A stretch of DNA of 64,000 nucleotides from Promineifilum sp. (GCA_017983515.1 JAGOBF010000014.1:33303-97302), one strand, 5' to 3'; counted from the first letter of the stretch, positions 47,168 through 57,072 are shown. Program-made: numbers and translations. The notes: a model not told the origin generated them from the sequence alone.

Positions 47168-47999
47168 CAGTTGCCCCAATTGTGACCGGCCGGTGCTGGC
47201 GACCGACGTCACCTGCTGGCACTGCGGCTACCAACTCCCCCGGAAGACCAACGCCCGGCCCGCCGGCGCGCCGCCCTCGGCCACGCCCGGCGGCCGGGCC
47301 TCCAACTCCGGGGAGGCGGCGGTTCAGCCGACCGCGTATGATTGGCGAGCGCTGGCGGTTTATGGCTTACTGACGCTGGCGATCGTGGTGGGGCTGGGAC
47401 TGGTCATGCGCTCATTGAACCGCCAGCCGATTCTGGTGCGTAGCGCCGGGATTGATCTGGGCGGCGAGTGGGTGATCGTTACCGATTCGGACCTGCGCTA
47501 TACGTTGAGTTTTCCGACCGATTGGCAGTGGATCGACGCGGCCGCGCGCGCGCAAAGCGAATTGCTGACGCAGGTAATCGAGCGCCAGCCTTACATCGAC
47601 CGCGCCTTGCGGCCGTTGGGCGAGTTGGCCGCAGATGTCGAGATAGCCGCGGTGGCCGTGGGAACCCGCCTCCTGGACGATACCGATCCGAAGCCCTTTG
47701 TCATCGTGGGACGAAGCGAGCGCTTGCGCGGCCTGGCTCCGCAGGACGTCCTCGACCGGCTGGATGAACAGCCGTTTCAGGTGACTGAGAAGGCCATTGA
47801 TACGCACCTGGCCGGCCAGACGCAAGCTCGCTTCAACGTCCTTGACGGGGCCAATGCTTACCAATGCCGCCATCTCTTCGTCGCCGCTGATGAAAAACCC
47901 GGCTATCTGGTGGCCGCCTGTGCTCCGCAGGCTCAGTTCGGGACTTTAAAACAAGATCTGGATGGCATTCTCGATAGTTTCCAGCTTCTGGAATACTGA
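47160..47999 (+). CDS. Zinc-ribbon membrane protein of unknown function
   Basis: A 279-residue protein beginning at TTG. Residues 4-24 form a zinc ribbon (CPNC-x12-CWHC), followed by a Pro/Ala/Gly linker and one transmembrane helix (about 63-83). The extracytoplasmic part from residue 95 contains LGGEWVIVTDSDLRYTLSFPTDWQWID, the pattern of PsbP-like or DUF1795 domains, and ends with LDGILDSFQLLEY. Same topology as the protein at 30735: ribbon inside, sensor-like domain outside. Overlaps the small gene upstream by eight bases. Confidence 0.75.
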   Translation: MANSCPNCDRPVLATDVTCWHCGYQLPRKTNARPAGAPPSATPGGRASNSGEAAVQPTAYDWRALAVYGLLTLAIVVGLGLVMRSLNRQPILVRSAGIDLGGEWVIVTDSDLRYTLSFPTDWQWIDAAARAQSELLTQVIERQPYIDRALRPLGELAADVEIAAVAVGTRLLDDTDPKPFVIVGRSERLRGLAPQDVLDRLDEQPFQVTEKAIDTHLAGQTQARFNVLDGANAYQCRHLFVAADEKPGYLVAACAPQAQFGTLKQDLDGILDSFQLLEY

Positions 48000-48012
48000 T
48001 CTACCCTGTACC

Positions 48013-48018
48013 TAAAAT
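48013..48018 (+). promoter_or_regulatory. -10 box upstream of the archease gene
   Basis: TAAAAT ends seven bases before the ATG at 48026, with TGGAAT 18 bases further upstream. Again the leaderless spacing. Confidence 0.45.
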
Positions 48019-48025
48019 CGATGCT

Positions 48026-48451
48026 ATGAACAACGTTCCCGATAACGACGCTATCCGCATTGTGGAGCACACGGCCGATTGGGCTTTGCGCCTGCGCGGG
48101 CGTGATTTGGCCGAGCTGTTTGCTAACGCGGCCGAGGGCATGGCCTATTTGCTGGCCGGCGACCTGTCGGCCGTGCCTCTGGGCGAGACGCGAGAGGTCG
48201 CTCTGGAAGCCTACGACGCCGAGGATTTGCTGGTGATGTGGTTGGGAGAGCTGGCCTACTGGGCCGAGCGGGATGGGTTGGTGTTCCCCGCGGCGCAACT
48301 GGCGCAAGTGTCGCCGACGAGTTTGATCGGCAGTGTGCGCGGCGGGCGACCCCCTGAAATGCAGAAGCACATCAAGGCCGTCACTTATCATGACCTGAAA
48401 ATCCGGCCGGCCGAGGGGGGGCTGGAGGTGACAGTCGTATTTGACGTTTAG
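48026..48451 (+). CDS. Archease
   Basis: A 141-residue protein that should activate RtcB by speeding guanylylation and multiple turnover. The metal-binding Asp (D18) lies in EHTADWALRLRG near the N-terminus, with the DLLVMWLGELAY middle region and the C-terminal KAVTYHDLKI, all archease signatures. It is followed six bases later by rtcB, whose ribosome-binding site overlaps the archease stop, the standard operon pairing. The messenger seems to start at or beside the ATG. Confidence 0.93.
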   Translation: MNNVPDNDAIRIVEHTADWALRLRGRDLAELFANAAEGMAYLLAGDLSAVPLGETREVALEAYDAEDLLVMWLGELAYWAERDGLVFPAAQLAQVSPTSLIGSVRGGRPPEMQKHIKAVTYHDLKIRPAEGGLEVTVVFDV

Positions 48452-48457
48452 GAGGTA

Positions 48458-49909
48458 ATGATGAAAAGCTCGGACTTCAAGAAACTGACTCCCTATCTGT
48501 ACGAAATTCCGGCCACGCACCGCGCGGACATGCGCGTGCCTGCCCGCTTCTACGCCGACGCCGAACTGCTGCAACAGGCCCTGGGTGACAAGAGCCTGGA
48601 CCAGTTAGCCAATAGCGCGACCCTGCCCGGCATCGTCGCCTATGCTCTGGCCATGCCCGACATCCATCAGGGCTACGGCTTTCCCATCGGCGGGGTGGTT
48701 GCCACTCGCGTGCCCGACGGGGTCATCTCTCCCGGCGGCGTTGGCTATGACATCAATTGTGGCGTGCGGCTGTTGGGCACGCGGCTGAGCCGGGACGACG
48801 TCGCTCCCTGGCTGGATGAGCTGGCTAACCAACTCCAGCGTAACTGTCCGCACGGCGTAGGCCGCGGTGGGGAATTCGCGCTGAGCCGCAAGCAACTCGA
48901 GGACGTGGTGCGCAAGGGCGCGCGCTGGGCGCTGGAAAAAGGCTATGCGACCGAGACCGATCTGGAACGCACCGAGGAGAGCGGCTGCATCGCCGGGGCC
49001 GACCCGGCCAAGATCAGCGCGCGCGCCTACGAACGCGCCACAGACCAACTCGGTACGCTCGGTTCGGGCAATCACTTCATCGAGGTCGACGTGGTCGACG
49101 AGATTTTCGATGAGACGGCCGCGTCGCGTATGGGGCTTTTTCCGGGCCAGATCGTGGCCCAGATTCATTGCGGCTCGCGCGGCTTTGGCCATCAGGTATG
49201 CACCGACTACGTGGCCCGCTTCCAGCGGGTCGTTGATCAATACGGCATTGTGTTGCCCGACCGCGAACTGGTTTGCGCGCCGTTGAGCAGCCCCGAAGGA
49301 CAGGATTATCTGGCGGCCATGAAAGGCGCGGCCAACTTCGCCTTTGCCAACCGGCAGTTGTTGACCCATCTCATTCGCCGCAGCTTCGAGGGCGCGCTGG
49401 CCGGCAAGGTTGATGATTTCAGCGTTTATCAAATCTACGACATCGCCCACAACATGGCCAAGATCGAGGAACATGAGGTGGACGGACATCGGATGCGCGT
49501 CTGCGTCCATCGCAAGGGGGCCACGCGCGCCTTCGGCCCCGGTTCGCCGGTTCTGCCCGAAATTTACCGCGACATCGGCCAGCCGGTGCTGGTTCCCGGT
49601 TCGATGGGCACAGCCAGTTGGGTGCTGGTGGGCACGGAAGGCTCGATGGCCCAGAGCTTCGGTTCTACCTGTCACGGTGCGGGGCGCACGATGAGCCGGT
49701 CGCGAGCCAAGAAAGAAGTGCGCGGCAACGAATTGCGCCAGGACCTGGAAGCGCAAGGCATCCGCGTCCGCGCCGGAAGCCTGTCCGGCCTGGCCGAGGA
49801 AGCGCCGCAGGCCTATAAGGACGTGGATCGGGTGATCGAGATCGTCCACGGCGCGGGAATCGCACGCAAGGTGGCTCGCATCGTGCCCGTGGCCGTGGTG
49901 AAAGGCTAG
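48458..49909 (+). CDS. rtcB: RNA-splicing ligase RtcB
   Basis: A 483-residue GTP-dependent RNA ligase that joins 2',3'-cyclic phosphate or 3'-phosphate ends to 5'-OH ends, used in tRNA splicing in archaea and RNA repair in bacteria. The [15 protein letters not shown] and [12 protein letters not shown] (C101, manganese) motifs, [24 protein letters not shown] and the catalytic HGAGR near residue 409 are intact. Length is that of the archaeal-type enzymes. A strong GGAGG precedes ATGATG. Directly after archease; the glycosyltransferase starts five bases after its stop. Confidence 0.96.
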   Translation: MMKSSDFKKLTPYLYEIPATHRADMRVPARFYADAELLQQALGDKSLDQLANSATLPGIVAYALAMPDIHQGYGFPIGGVVATRVPDGVISPGGVGYDINCGVRLLGTRLSRDDVAPWLDELANQLQRNCPHGVGRGGEFALSRKQLEDVVRKGARWALEKGYATETDLERTEESGCIAGADPAKISARAYERATDQLGTLGSGNHFIEVDVVDEIFDETAASRMGLFPGQIVAQIHCGSRGFGHQVCTDYVARFQRVVDQYGIVLPDRELVCAPLSSPEGQDYLAAMKGAANFAFANRQLLTHLIRRSFEGALAGKVDDFSVYQIYDIAHNMAKIEEHEVDGHRMRVCVHRKGATRAFGPGSPVLPEIYRDIGQPVLVPGSMGTASWVLVGTEGSMAQSFGSTCHGAGRTMSRSRAKKEVRGNELRQDLEAQGIRVRAGSLSGLAEEAPQAYKDVDRVIEIVHGAGIARKVARIVPVAVVKG

Positions 49910-49914
49910 AGATT

Positions 49915-51051
49915 ATGGCGACGGCCGGGAATCTGCTGGCTACGGCACGCTACCAGGCGGCACGTTGGCCGTTACGGCTCAGGTCGAGGCCGCCGGTCAC
50001 CCCGCCGCGCAAGGCGCTCATCCTGCAACCCTGCTGCCTGGGGCGGGTGATGCAAACGACGCCTCTGCTGGCCGCGCTCAGCGACGCCTTTCCCGATGCC
50101 CGTTTCGATTGGGCCATCAGCGAGTGGGCCTTGCAAGCCGTCAGCAGCAATCCGCGCATCACGCGCACGATCCACAGCGGCGCGGGCGATATGTCGGATA
50201 ATAGCCGCGAGGAAATGCGGGCGTTTTTCGAGACGGTGCGCGGCGAAGCCTATGATACGTGCTTCGTCCCTTCCCGGTCGAGCGAGTTGGCGCGTGTGGC
50301 CTGGGAAGCGGGTATCCCGCAACGCGTTGGAATCAACGAAGCGGGCCGCGGCTTCGCCCATACGGTCGCCGTCAGCCCGCCGGCCGGGGAGCGACAAATC
50401 GCCCGCCTTTACCTGTCGCTGGCGGCGGCCGTCGGCGTGGATGAGTCCACCCTGGCCGCGGCCGAGATGGAGTTCTACCCGACCGACAGCGACCGAACGG
50501 CGGTCACGCGCTGGTTGGTGGAGGACCTGGATTGGCTAGGGGATCGGCCCTTGCTGGTGCTGCACCCCGGCGGCGGCGAGAACCCATCCGAGACCAACCC
50601 CAACAAGCGCTGGCCGGCTCAGCGCTTTGCCCGCCTGACCAATTATTTGACGCGCACCCACAACGTGAAGGTCGTGATCGTCGGCACGGCCCAAGACCGC
50701 CGCCTGGCCGAAGCCGTAGCGGGGATGGTCTCATTTCCCGTCGCCAATCGCGCCGGCTATCTGGGGCTGGGCGAACTGGGCGCTTTGTGTGAGTTGGCCG
50801 GTCTTTACGTGGGCAATGACGTTGGCTCGACTTACGTGGCCGCGGCGACCGGCTGCCCGACGCTGGCGATCTATGGCCCGACCGATCCGGGGATCAATGC
50901 CCCCTACATGGTCAATGGGCGCGTAAAAACGCTGTGGCGCGCCTATGAGGAGCCATTCGATTGGGACGCGGGAGCATCGGTCGAAGAAGCGAGCGCCGCG
51001 GCCGGGGAATTGCTGGCTGCCCAGACTCTCCTCAGCGGCGGGCCCTCATAG
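49915..51051 (+). CDS. Glycosyltransferase family 9 (heptosyltransferase-like)
   Basis: A 378-residue GT-B enzyme. The N-terminal acceptor domain begins ALILQPCCLGRVMQTTPLLAALSDAFP, and the donor domain has LVLHPGGGENPSETNPNKRWP and YVGNDVGSTYVAAATGCPTLAIYGPTDP, the ADP-heptose-binding pattern. It would add a sugar to a cell-envelope glycan; heptose itself is doubtful in a probably monoderm or atypical envelope. It begins five bases after rtcB and is co-directional, so likely co-transcribed although functionally unrelated. Ends overlapping the convergent translin gene by six bases. Confidence 0.88.
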   Translation: MATAGNLLATARYQAARWPLRLRSRPPVTPPRKALILQPCCLGRVMQTTPLLAALSDAFPDARFDWAISEWALQAVSSNPRITRTIHSGAGDMSDNSREEMRAFFETVRGEAYDTCFVPSRSSELARVAWEAGIPQRVGINEAGRGFAHTVAVSPPAGERQIARLYLSLAAAVGVDESTLAAAEMEFYPTDSDRTAVTRWLVEDLDWLGDRPLLVLHPGGGENPSETNPNKRWPAQRFARLTNYLTRTHNVKVVIVGTAQDRRLAEAVAGMVSFPVANRAGYLGLGELGALCELAGLYVGNDVGSTYVAAATGCPTLAIYGPTDPGINAPYMVNGRVKTLWRAYEEPFDWDAGASVEEASAAAGELLAAQTLLSGGPS

Positions 51052-51681
51052 GCTTTCCAGCCGCGTTTCCAGAGCCTTGAGTGCTTCCTCCAGCAGATTG
51101 CTGCGAATACTATTCGCCACATCCCCATTCGTCCGTTCGAAAACGGCCCGCAGCGCGTCGGTGCGGCGGCGCAATCCCCCGGTGATCTGGTCGGCGAAGT
51201 CGAACGTGACCAGCGTGCTGTAGATGTGATCCATCGCGTCCAGCAAGCGCTCGGCCTCATCCGTCTGGCCGTGGCGCAACAGATCGAGAATCCGGCGGCG
51301 CAACTCGCTGGCCGCCTCGGCCAGGCCGTTGAGCCAGGTATTCGGCTCGGCTCCCAATGCTTCCGGCGGCGGCAGCGGCCGATTGCGCACCATGGCGTAG
51401 ACCAGATTGCCCTCGACGAACTCCTTGACCGCATCCTGTGTGTAGCCGGCGAAGTACAGCTCGGGATAGCCGCGTACCCCGCTGACCAGGTCGTCGGTGG
51501 CGGCGCGCGCCTCGCCCAGAAGCGCTTCGGCCGTGGCCCACTCCTCGCGGTGGATGGCCCGGATGGATCGGGCGCACAGGGCGATCAGACTGCGCGAGCG
51601 TTTGTAGGCCAGGTCGCGCGCGCCGTCCACTTGTTCCATGTGGCGGCGAATGGCCTCGGCCGTGTCATCGAGTTCATCCAT
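51046..51681 (-). CDS. Translin-family protein
   Basis: An all-helical protein of 211 residues. The pattern of seven helices, RSRSLIALCARSIRAIHREEWATAE near residue 25, AGYTQDAVKEFVEGNLVYAMV in the centre and the C-terminal DFADQITGGLRRRTDALRAVFERTNGD correspond to translin/TRAX, which bind single-stranded RNA or DNA and, in the TRAX partner, cleave RNA. I cannot assign the catalytic acidic residues with confidence. Start ATG 51681 overlaps the DUF3467 gene by eight bases, implying coupling. Bacterial translins are rare; the closest family is archaeal. Confidence 0.75.
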   Translation of the reverse strand: MDELDDTAEAIRRHMEQVDGARDLAYKRSRSLIALCARSIRAIHREEWATAEALLGEARAATDDLVSGVRGYPELYFAGYTQDAVKEFVEGNLVYAMVRNRPLPPPEALGAEPNTWLNGLAEAASELRRRILDLLRHGQTDEAERLLDAMDHIYSTLVTFDFADQITGGLRRRTDALRAVFERTNGDVANSIRSNLLEEALKALETRLESL

Positions 51682-52024
51682 CTTGCGCACCGTCCTCTTC
51701 GTCCCCGTCTTCAGAAGAGCGGAAGAAATTGTCGGCGATGTTGGGGCGCGGGTTGGGCAGCCGGATTTCGCCAAATTGATGTTCGAACTTGGCCAGATTT
51801 TGGCCCAGCGCCGCGTGCAGCAGCTTGGCGTGGATGGGATTCATGACGACGCGGGCCACGATCGCGCCGCGCGGGGTGCGCGGCAGCACCTGGGCAAAAT
51901 CGAGGATCACTTCGGCCGGCGTGTAGTTGATGAAAACCAGATTGGAGTAAACCGTGGGCAGCTCCTTGGGCAGATCGATGGTGATACGGGCCTGCTTGGG
52001 TTGTTCGGGGGTGGGTTCGGTCAT
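51674..52024 (-). CDS. DUF3467 family protein
   Basis: A 116-residue protein with the DUF3467 core: YSNLVFINYTPAEVILDFAQVLPRTPRGAIVARVVMNPIHAKLLHAALGQNLAKFEHQFGEI. The family has no known function but is widespread in bacteria and archaea. The N- and C-terminal tails are low in complexity and acidic (SSEDGDEEDG). It is translationally coupled to the translin gene and follows the SIS-domain gene by 27 bases, so an operon SIS-DUF3467-translin is likely. Confidence 0.9.
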   Translation of the reverse strand: MTEPTPEQPKQARITIDLPKELPTVYSNLVFINYTPAEVILDFAQVLPRTPRGAIVARVVMNPIHAKLLHAALGQNLAKFEHQFGEIRLPNPRPNIADNFFRSSEDGDEEDGAQDG

Positions 52025-52051
52025 GGATAGTTCCTTTCTATGAGATTATAT

Positions 52052-53104
52052 CTAGCGGGTTTCCGTCACTTTGTGGATGCCGCGTGGCGAGTCAATGTCG
52101 TAATCGCGCGCTTGGGCCAGGTGCATGGCCAGCAATTGACCGGGGACAATGGCCGTGATGGGCGATAGCCATTCGGGCAGGGGCGCGGGCAGGGCTAGCG
52201 GCACGCGCGCCAGGGCCAGCAGATCGTCGACGTCGGTGACGGCGATCACTTCGGCCTGGCGCTTGTGCAAGGTGCGGGCGAAGTCGACCATCTCGGCCGC
52301 CATGATGCCCGACGGGGCGATGACGATGACCGGGAAGCCTTGCTCGATCATCGCCAGCGGGCCGTGGAGAAAGTCGGCGCTGCTGTACGGCTCGACGATG
52401 GTATAAGTCATTTCCTTCAGCTTGAGCGCCGTCTCGAAGGCGGTGGCGTAGTTGTAGCCGCGGCCGACGACGACGCAACGCTGCATATAACGGTAGCGTG
52501 GGGCGATGGCGGCCACAGCCTCATTCATGGACAACGTGGCGGCCACGGCATCGGGCACGGCCAGAAGCGCCTCGCGCTCCGGGGCTGTGCCGCTGAGGGC
52601 GGCGCTGATCAGGGCGATGGCCGCCAGTTCGGCGGTGTAGGTCTTGGTGGCCGCCACGGCGTGCTCGTCGCCCGCTTGCAGGTCGATGACCACGTCGGCC
52701 TGGTCGGCCAGCGGCGAGGCGGGGCGATTGGTGAGGGCGACCGTCAATGCCCCCTGTCGCCGGGCTTCCGTCAGCACCGAGACGATGTCAGGGCTTTTGC
52801 CACTTTGGCTGATGCCCAGCACCAGCGCGTTGCCGAAACGGGGCGGGCGATTATAGATCGAGAACAAACTGGGCGCGGCCAGCCCCACGGAGAGGCCGTT
52901 CATTGCCCCCAGCACGTATTGGGCATAGCGCCCGGCGTTGTCGCTGGTGCCCCGGGCGGCGATGACCACGTGGTCGATTGCCCGGCCGTGGATGAGGTCG
53001 GCCAGCGCCAGCGCGGTCGCCTCCTCCTTGTCCAGCAGGCGGCGCAAGGCTTCCGGCTGCTCGTGAATCTCGCGGTAAAGGTTTGTGTCAGTAAGTAAGG
53101 TCAT
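52052..53104 (-). CDS. SIS-domain sugar isomerase / glucosamine-6-phosphate deaminase-like
   Basis: A 350-residue protein made of two SIS domains, equivalent to the isomerase half of GlmS without the glutaminase. The first carries [16 protein letters not shown] and [10 protein letters not shown] (phosphosugar loop), the second [23 protein letters not shown] and the C-terminal [10 protein letters not shown]. Such stand-alone proteins are glucosamine-6-phosphate deaminases (NagB-II) or AgaS-like. With nagA, a GH3 hexosaminidase, a ROK kinase and a ROK repressor close by on the same strand, NagB-II is the likely role. Confidence 0.85.
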   Translation of the reverse strand: MTLLTDTNLYREIHEQPEALRRLLDKEEATALALADLIHGRAIDHVVIAARGTSDNAGRYAQYVLGAMNGLSVGLAAPSLFSIYNRPPRFGNALVLGISQSGKSPDIVSVLTEARRQGALTVALTNRPASPLADQADVVIDLQAGDEHAVAATKTYTAELAAIALISAALSGTAPEREALLAVPDAVAATLSMNEAVAAIAPRYRYMQRCVVVGRGYNYATAFETALKLKEMTYTIVEPYSSADFLHGPLAMIEQGFPVIVIAPSGIMAAEMVDFARTLHKRQAEVIAVTDVDDLLALARVPLALPAPLPEWLSPITAIVPGQLLAMHLAQARDYDIDSPRGIHKVTETR

Positions 53105-53149
53105 AGCTAAATAAGAGACTGGGTTGACAGGCGACTTGGCTGAACGGGA

Positions 53150-53225
53150 AACTCACAGATGGAGCCCTGAGAAAGTCCACAACCCCGGATATGCTTCTGG
53201 AAAATCTGTGTCATCGGTGCAATTT
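53150..53225. repeat. CACAGAT-type inverted element, second copy
   Basis: CTCACAGATGGA (about 53151-53162) and AATCTGTGTCATCGGTG (about 53202-53218) are arranged as at 9060-9184 with a different interior. It occupies the gap between the SIS gene and the gene at 53246. Confidence 0.5.
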
Positions 53226-53245
53226 GTCGATGCTTTCTTTCCCCA

Positions 53246-55720
53246 TCAGGTAGGCTCCAGACCGGGGGCATCCGGCCCGCTTGGCCGAATGATTTCGGCT
53301 GGTTGAGTCGTGGTTTTCAGGACGCTTTGGAATAGTATGGCCGCCGCGCCATAAGTCAGGGTAGCGATCACCAGCGTCAGACGGAAACCGATGTGGATGG
53401 ACAGGGCCGTCGCCAGCGCCGAACCCAGGACTGAGGTCACGCCGTTGATGCCCCACAACCAGGGGACGACCGTCGCCTGCTGGCGGCCTACCCAGCGAAG
53501 CCCCGTGGGGAAGGGGACGCCCATCAGAAAGCCCAGGACCGACAGAAGCAGAACGGCAACGACGAGGCGGGCGGCCAACGCGAACTGTAGTGTCTGCTCC
53601 AGAACGGCGCTGCTGAACAGCGCGTGAAGCAAGAGAAAGGCGACCAGCGCGGGGAAGACCCGCTCCATCCTGGCGGCGACTGAACCAATGGGCCAGCGCC
53701 CGCTCCACCAGCTGCCCAGACCGCTGAACAGCAGCAGCGAAAACAGGACGACGGCCAGCGAATAGACGGGCTGGCCCAGATAGACCGTCAGCTTTTGCAT
53801 CGTCGGAATCTCGATCATCATGAAAGCCAGTCCCAGCGTGCCGAAATAGGCCAGCGTCGCGGTGGACGGCCGCGCCAGATTGCGCCGCCTGGCCCCCATC
53901 CACAGCGGGACGAGGATGAACAGGGCGCTGAGCGCGGCCGTGACGCCAATGACGGCGAAGAGAATGTAGATCGCTTCCATGCTGGTGCGATAGACGCCAC
54001 TACCGCTCAATGCCGGATCGAGCAGATCGCCGATCTGGATGAGGTTGAAGAAAAACGGCCGGTTATCGGTGGCCGGCGAGATGTCGAGGGGATAATGGGC
54101 GATGAACCCTGCATGGTCGTCGCCGGCGATAAATTCACCGACTTCCTCGAACGGCTGCAATCCCGGCGCGTAGATCACCCGGTAGCCGTAAAATTCGGCT
54201 ACTTCCTGCAACCGGGCCACCTCTGGTGGCGTGAACGGCTCGCGCTTGAAGAGGGTCGTGGACAACCCTTCCGTCTGGGCACGGGCCGGGTCGAGCATGG
54301 CGATGACCGCGATGTGGTCGCGGGCGTCGGCCACCCCCGCGGCCTGCCATCCGGCCAGGCCGGTCGTCACCAGACGGAGTGTTTCCGCCGGCCGGCTCGG
54401 CAAGTACCAGCGCGAGATGCTCAGAATGCCGTTGTCGCTCAGGTGATCGAAGTAGCTGGTGAAGGCTTCGCGGGTATACAGGCTGTTCTCCGAGAGAGCG
54501 AACGCCCCCGAGCCCCCGGCGGCCCAGGTGTCGATGAGGGAGGCCTGGATGACGTCGTAGCCGCCCGGGCTGCGGTCGATGTAGCCGCGAGCGTCGGCAA
54601 CGACAGCCTCGACGTCGGGCCGGTCGTAGAGATTCCCGGCGAACTCGGCGAACGGCCCTTTGACGGCCTCGATGACGGCCGGGTTCACCTCGACGGCCGT
54701 GACGTGGGGCGCGCCGCTGGCAAGGGCGGCCAGCACGTCGCGGCCGCCACCGGGGCCGATGACCAGGGTCTGCGGCTTGTCGATCAGATGATAGGCGATG
54801 GCCGTCAGATCGGTGCGCAAAAACTGCATGGTCGCCAGATCACCGTTGAAGCTCTGGATGGGCGTGCCGGCCACAGCATCGATCAGGAGCAGAGCGTGAT
54901 CCCATTTGCCCCCGGCGGCGATGGTCTCTTCCCACTTCTGCGAGGAGATGCCCCAGAAGAACGGAAAGACTTCCGGCTCATAGACGGTCACGCGCGAGTG
55001 GATATTCCACTTCTCATAGACGATGGGCGGTTCCTCGCCGCCGGCTTTGTTGACGACGATGCGCACCCAGGGCGACGAGATGTTGCTGACCAGCAAGCCG
55101 CCGGTGAGCAGAATGATAGCCCCAGCGGTGATCGTCCAGCCGCGACGGCCGTAGATGAACGCCGACGCGGCCAGGGCCAGGATCAGGCTTAACAGCAAGA
55201 GCGCGTTGACTCCCCCCAGCTGCGCCAGCGCGGCCACACTGAGCAGACAGCCCATCGCCCCGCCGATGAGATCAGCAGCATAGACCTTGCCGGCCTCGTT
55301 GGGCCAGCCGGCCAGCGTCAGGGCCAGCACCGTGCCGGATAGGAAAAACGGGATGGAGAGCAACACGTAGATGAGCGCCAACCAACCGAGTTGCTCAAAC
55401 GAAAAAGCGCCGTCCCGGTTCATCAGGACGGGACGAAAGGGGATTCGCAGATAGATCAGGAAAACGAGAGGGACGGCAACGGCCAGAGCGACCGAGGCGC
55501 GGCCGATCCACTTTCGGGCGTTTTCCGCGTGGGTCAGATGGGGGAAAAAGTAGAGCAGGACGCCGGCCGTGGCGCTACCCATGAGCGCCATCGAGATCGC
55601 CAGGAAGGCGAAGTGATACCACATCGTGACCGAGAAGATGCGCGTCAGCACGACTTCCAGCGCCAATGCTCCCATACTGATCAGGAACACGCCGATTAAT
55701 AGATGTCTTGTCGTTTTCAT
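53246..55720 (-). CDS. Membrane-embedded spermidine-synthase-like methyltransferase-fold protein
   Basis: An 824-residue protein. Six to seven transmembrane helices occupy residues 10-270, a Rossmann domain about 300-570 contains LVIGPGGGRDVLAALASGAPHVTAVEVNPAVIEAV, and eight more helices fill the C-terminus. The Rossmann core resembles spermidine synthase and S-adenosylmethionine-binding enzymes; such fusions are common in environmental bacteria and unassigned. The start is ATG 55720 with GCGGGGG before it, as the extension upstream would cross the promoter. It separates the SIS gene from nagA and is probably not part of the amino-sugar pathway. Confidence 0.82.
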   Translation of the reverse strand: MKTTRHLLIGVFLISMGALALEVVLTRIFSVTMWYHFAFLAISMALMGSATAGVLLYFFPHLTHAENARKWIGRASVALAVAVPLVFLIYLRIPFRPVLMNRDGAFSFEQLGWLALIYVLLSIPFFLSGTVLALTLAGWPNEAGKVYAADLIGGAMGCLLSVAALAQLGGVNALLLLSLILALAASAFIYGRRGWTITAGAIILLTGGLLVSNISSPWVRIVVNKAGGEEPPIVYEKWNIHSRVTVYEPEVFPFFWGISSQKWEETIAAGGKWDHALLLIDAVAGTPIQSFNGDLATMQFLRTDLTAIAYHLIDKPQTLVIGPGGGRDVLAALASGAPHVTAVEVNPAVIEAVKGPFAEFAGNLYDRPDVEAVVADARGYIDRSPGGYDVIQASLIDTWAAGGSGAFALSENSLYTREAFTSYFDHLSDNGILSISRWYLPSRPAETLRLVTTGLAGWQAAGVADARDHIAVIAMLDPARAQTEGLSTTLFKREPFTPPEVARLQEVAEFYGYRVIYAPGLQPFEEVGEFIAGDDHAGFIAHYPLDISPATDNRPFFFNLIQIGDLLDPALSGSGVYRTSMEAIYILFAVIGVTAALSALFILVPLWMGARRRNLARPSTATLAYFGTLGLAFMMIEIPTMQKLTVYLGQPVYSLAVVLFSLLLFSGLGSWWSGRWPIGSVAARMERVFPALVAFLLLHALFSSAVLEQTLQFALAARLVVAVLLLSVLGFLMGVPFPTGLRWVGRQQATVVPWLWGINGVTSVLGSALATALSIHIGFRLTLVIATLTYGAAAILFQSVLKTTTQPAEIIRPSGPDAPGLEPT

Positions 55721-55814
55721 CGACCCCCGCCTGCACGGAAGCACCCCGCTGCTTCCGGGATTGATAAGTTCTGCAGCCGAGGTCGCCAGGGCGCGGGAGC
55801 GACCGTATCTATAG

Positions 55815-55843
55815 ATTGTAGCCGTCCCTTTGAGAGTCGTAAA
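55815..55843 (-). promoter_or_regulatory. Promoter of the spermidine-synthase-like gene
   Basis: TTTACG (55843-55838), 17 bases and TACAAT (55820-55815) on the minus strand; the leader is about 88 bases and includes a GGAAGCAGCGGGGTGCTTCC hairpin close to the ribosome-binding site. Confidence 0.6.
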
Positions 55844-55897
55844 CCTCCAATCCACGAGGGCGCGGCGCGATCCACTCACTCAACCTGAAAGGTTGAG

Positions 55898-57046
55898 CTA
55901 CGGGCGCTGGTAAAGTGATTTCCCGGCCACCAGCGTCTCGACGATCTCGCCGCCGGCCGTCATCAATACCAGATCGGCCGGTGCGCCCGGCGTGATATGC
56001 CCATGCAGGTGATTCAGGCCCAGCAGCCGTGCGGGGGTCGACGTCACCGTCGCCAGTGTATCCGGCAGCGACGCGCCGGTGAAGGCGCGGAAGGCGCGCA
56101 GGACGGCATCGAGCGACAGGATGCAGCCCGCCAGCGTGTCGTCGGGCAAGCGGGCCGAGACTCCATCGACTTTCACGCGAAAGTCGCCCAGCAGGTACTC
56201 GCCGGGAGCCATGCCCATCGCCGCCATCGCGTCGGTGACCAGATTGAGTCGATCGTGGCCGAGCAGTTGCCACACTAGTTTCACTAGCGTCGGGTGGACG
56301 TGCAGCCCGTCGGGGATGAGGCCGATGACGATGCGGGGATCGGCCAGCGCCGCGGCGGCCAGTCCCGGTTCCCGATGGTGCAGGGCGGGCATGGCGTTGA
56401 ACAGGTGGGTGGCATAGCGTGCGCCGGCGTCGAAACCGGCGGCTGCCTCCTCCAAAGTCGCCATCGAGTGCCCGGCGCTGACGACGACGCCCTGCCGTGC
56501 CAGGGCGGCAATGATGTCGAGCGCTCCCGGCAACTCCGGGGCCAGCGTCACCAGCCGGACGAACGTATCGGGCGACCAGCCGGCGACGTCGTGGACCGCC
56601 GGCCGGCGCAGATAGTTGGGGTTGTGCGCCCCCTTTTTGACTGGGTTGAGAAACGGCCCTTCCAGATGAAGGCCCAACGGTTGCGCCCCGATCCAGCCGG
56701 CGGGCGGCCCGTTACGCAAAACGGTCTGGGCCTGTCGCACGGTTTCCGGTGGCGAGGTGATGATGGTGGGCAGAAAGGCAGTGACACCGTAGCGCGGTAG
56801 TTGGGCGGCCACGTCCCAAATAGTCGCGGGATCGGCCGTGAAGTCGAAGCCGAAGCCGCCGTTGACCTGGAGATCGAGGAATCCGGCAGTGAGAAACAGG
56901 CCTGTCGCGTCCTGCGCAGGGACGCCGGCCGGCAGCGGCATCGTGGCGTCGCCAATCCTCTGAATGCGGCCGTCGGCGACCAGTACTGTGCCGTCTTCGA
57001 AGACAGTATTCGCGGTGACGACAGAAGCGTGGCGTATGGCAAACAC
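55898..57046 (-). CDS. nagA: N-acetylglucosamine-6-phosphate deacetylase
   Basis: An amidohydrolase of 382 residues that removes acetate from GlcNAc-6-phosphate. Metal and active-site residues are recognisable: LDLQVNGGFGFDF, HLEGPFLNPVKKGAHN (E ligand), SAGHSMATLEEA, ATHLFNAMPALHHREPG and LVTDAMAAMG with catalytic Asp. I chose GTG at 57046 as start; it gives the family's usual length. A GTG 16 codons upstream lies inside a CACAGAT-type repeat and is unlikely. Followed upstream by the GH3 gene in a common direction, with 112 bases between. Confidence 0.92.
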   Translation of the reverse strand: MFAIRHASVVTANTVFEDGTVLVADGRIQRIGDATMPLPAGVPAQDATGLFLTAGFLDLQVNGGFGFDFTADPATIWDVAAQLPRYGVTAFLPTIITSPPETVRQAQTVLRNGPPAGWIGAQPLGLHLEGPFLNPVKKGAHNPNYLRRPAVHDVAGWSPDTFVRLVTLAPELPGALDIIAALARQGVVVSAGHSMATLEEAAAGFDAGARYATHLFNAMPALHHREPGLAAAALADPRIVIGLIPDGLHVHPTLVKLVWQLLGHDRLNLVTDAMAAMGMAPGEYLLGDFRVKVDGVSARLPDDTLAGCILSLDAVLRAFRAFTGASLPDTLATVTSTPARLLGLNHLHGHITPGAPADLVLMTAGGEIVETLVAGKSLYQRP

Positions 57047-57072
57047 TTTGGTCTCTAATCCTGATAGGTCAT

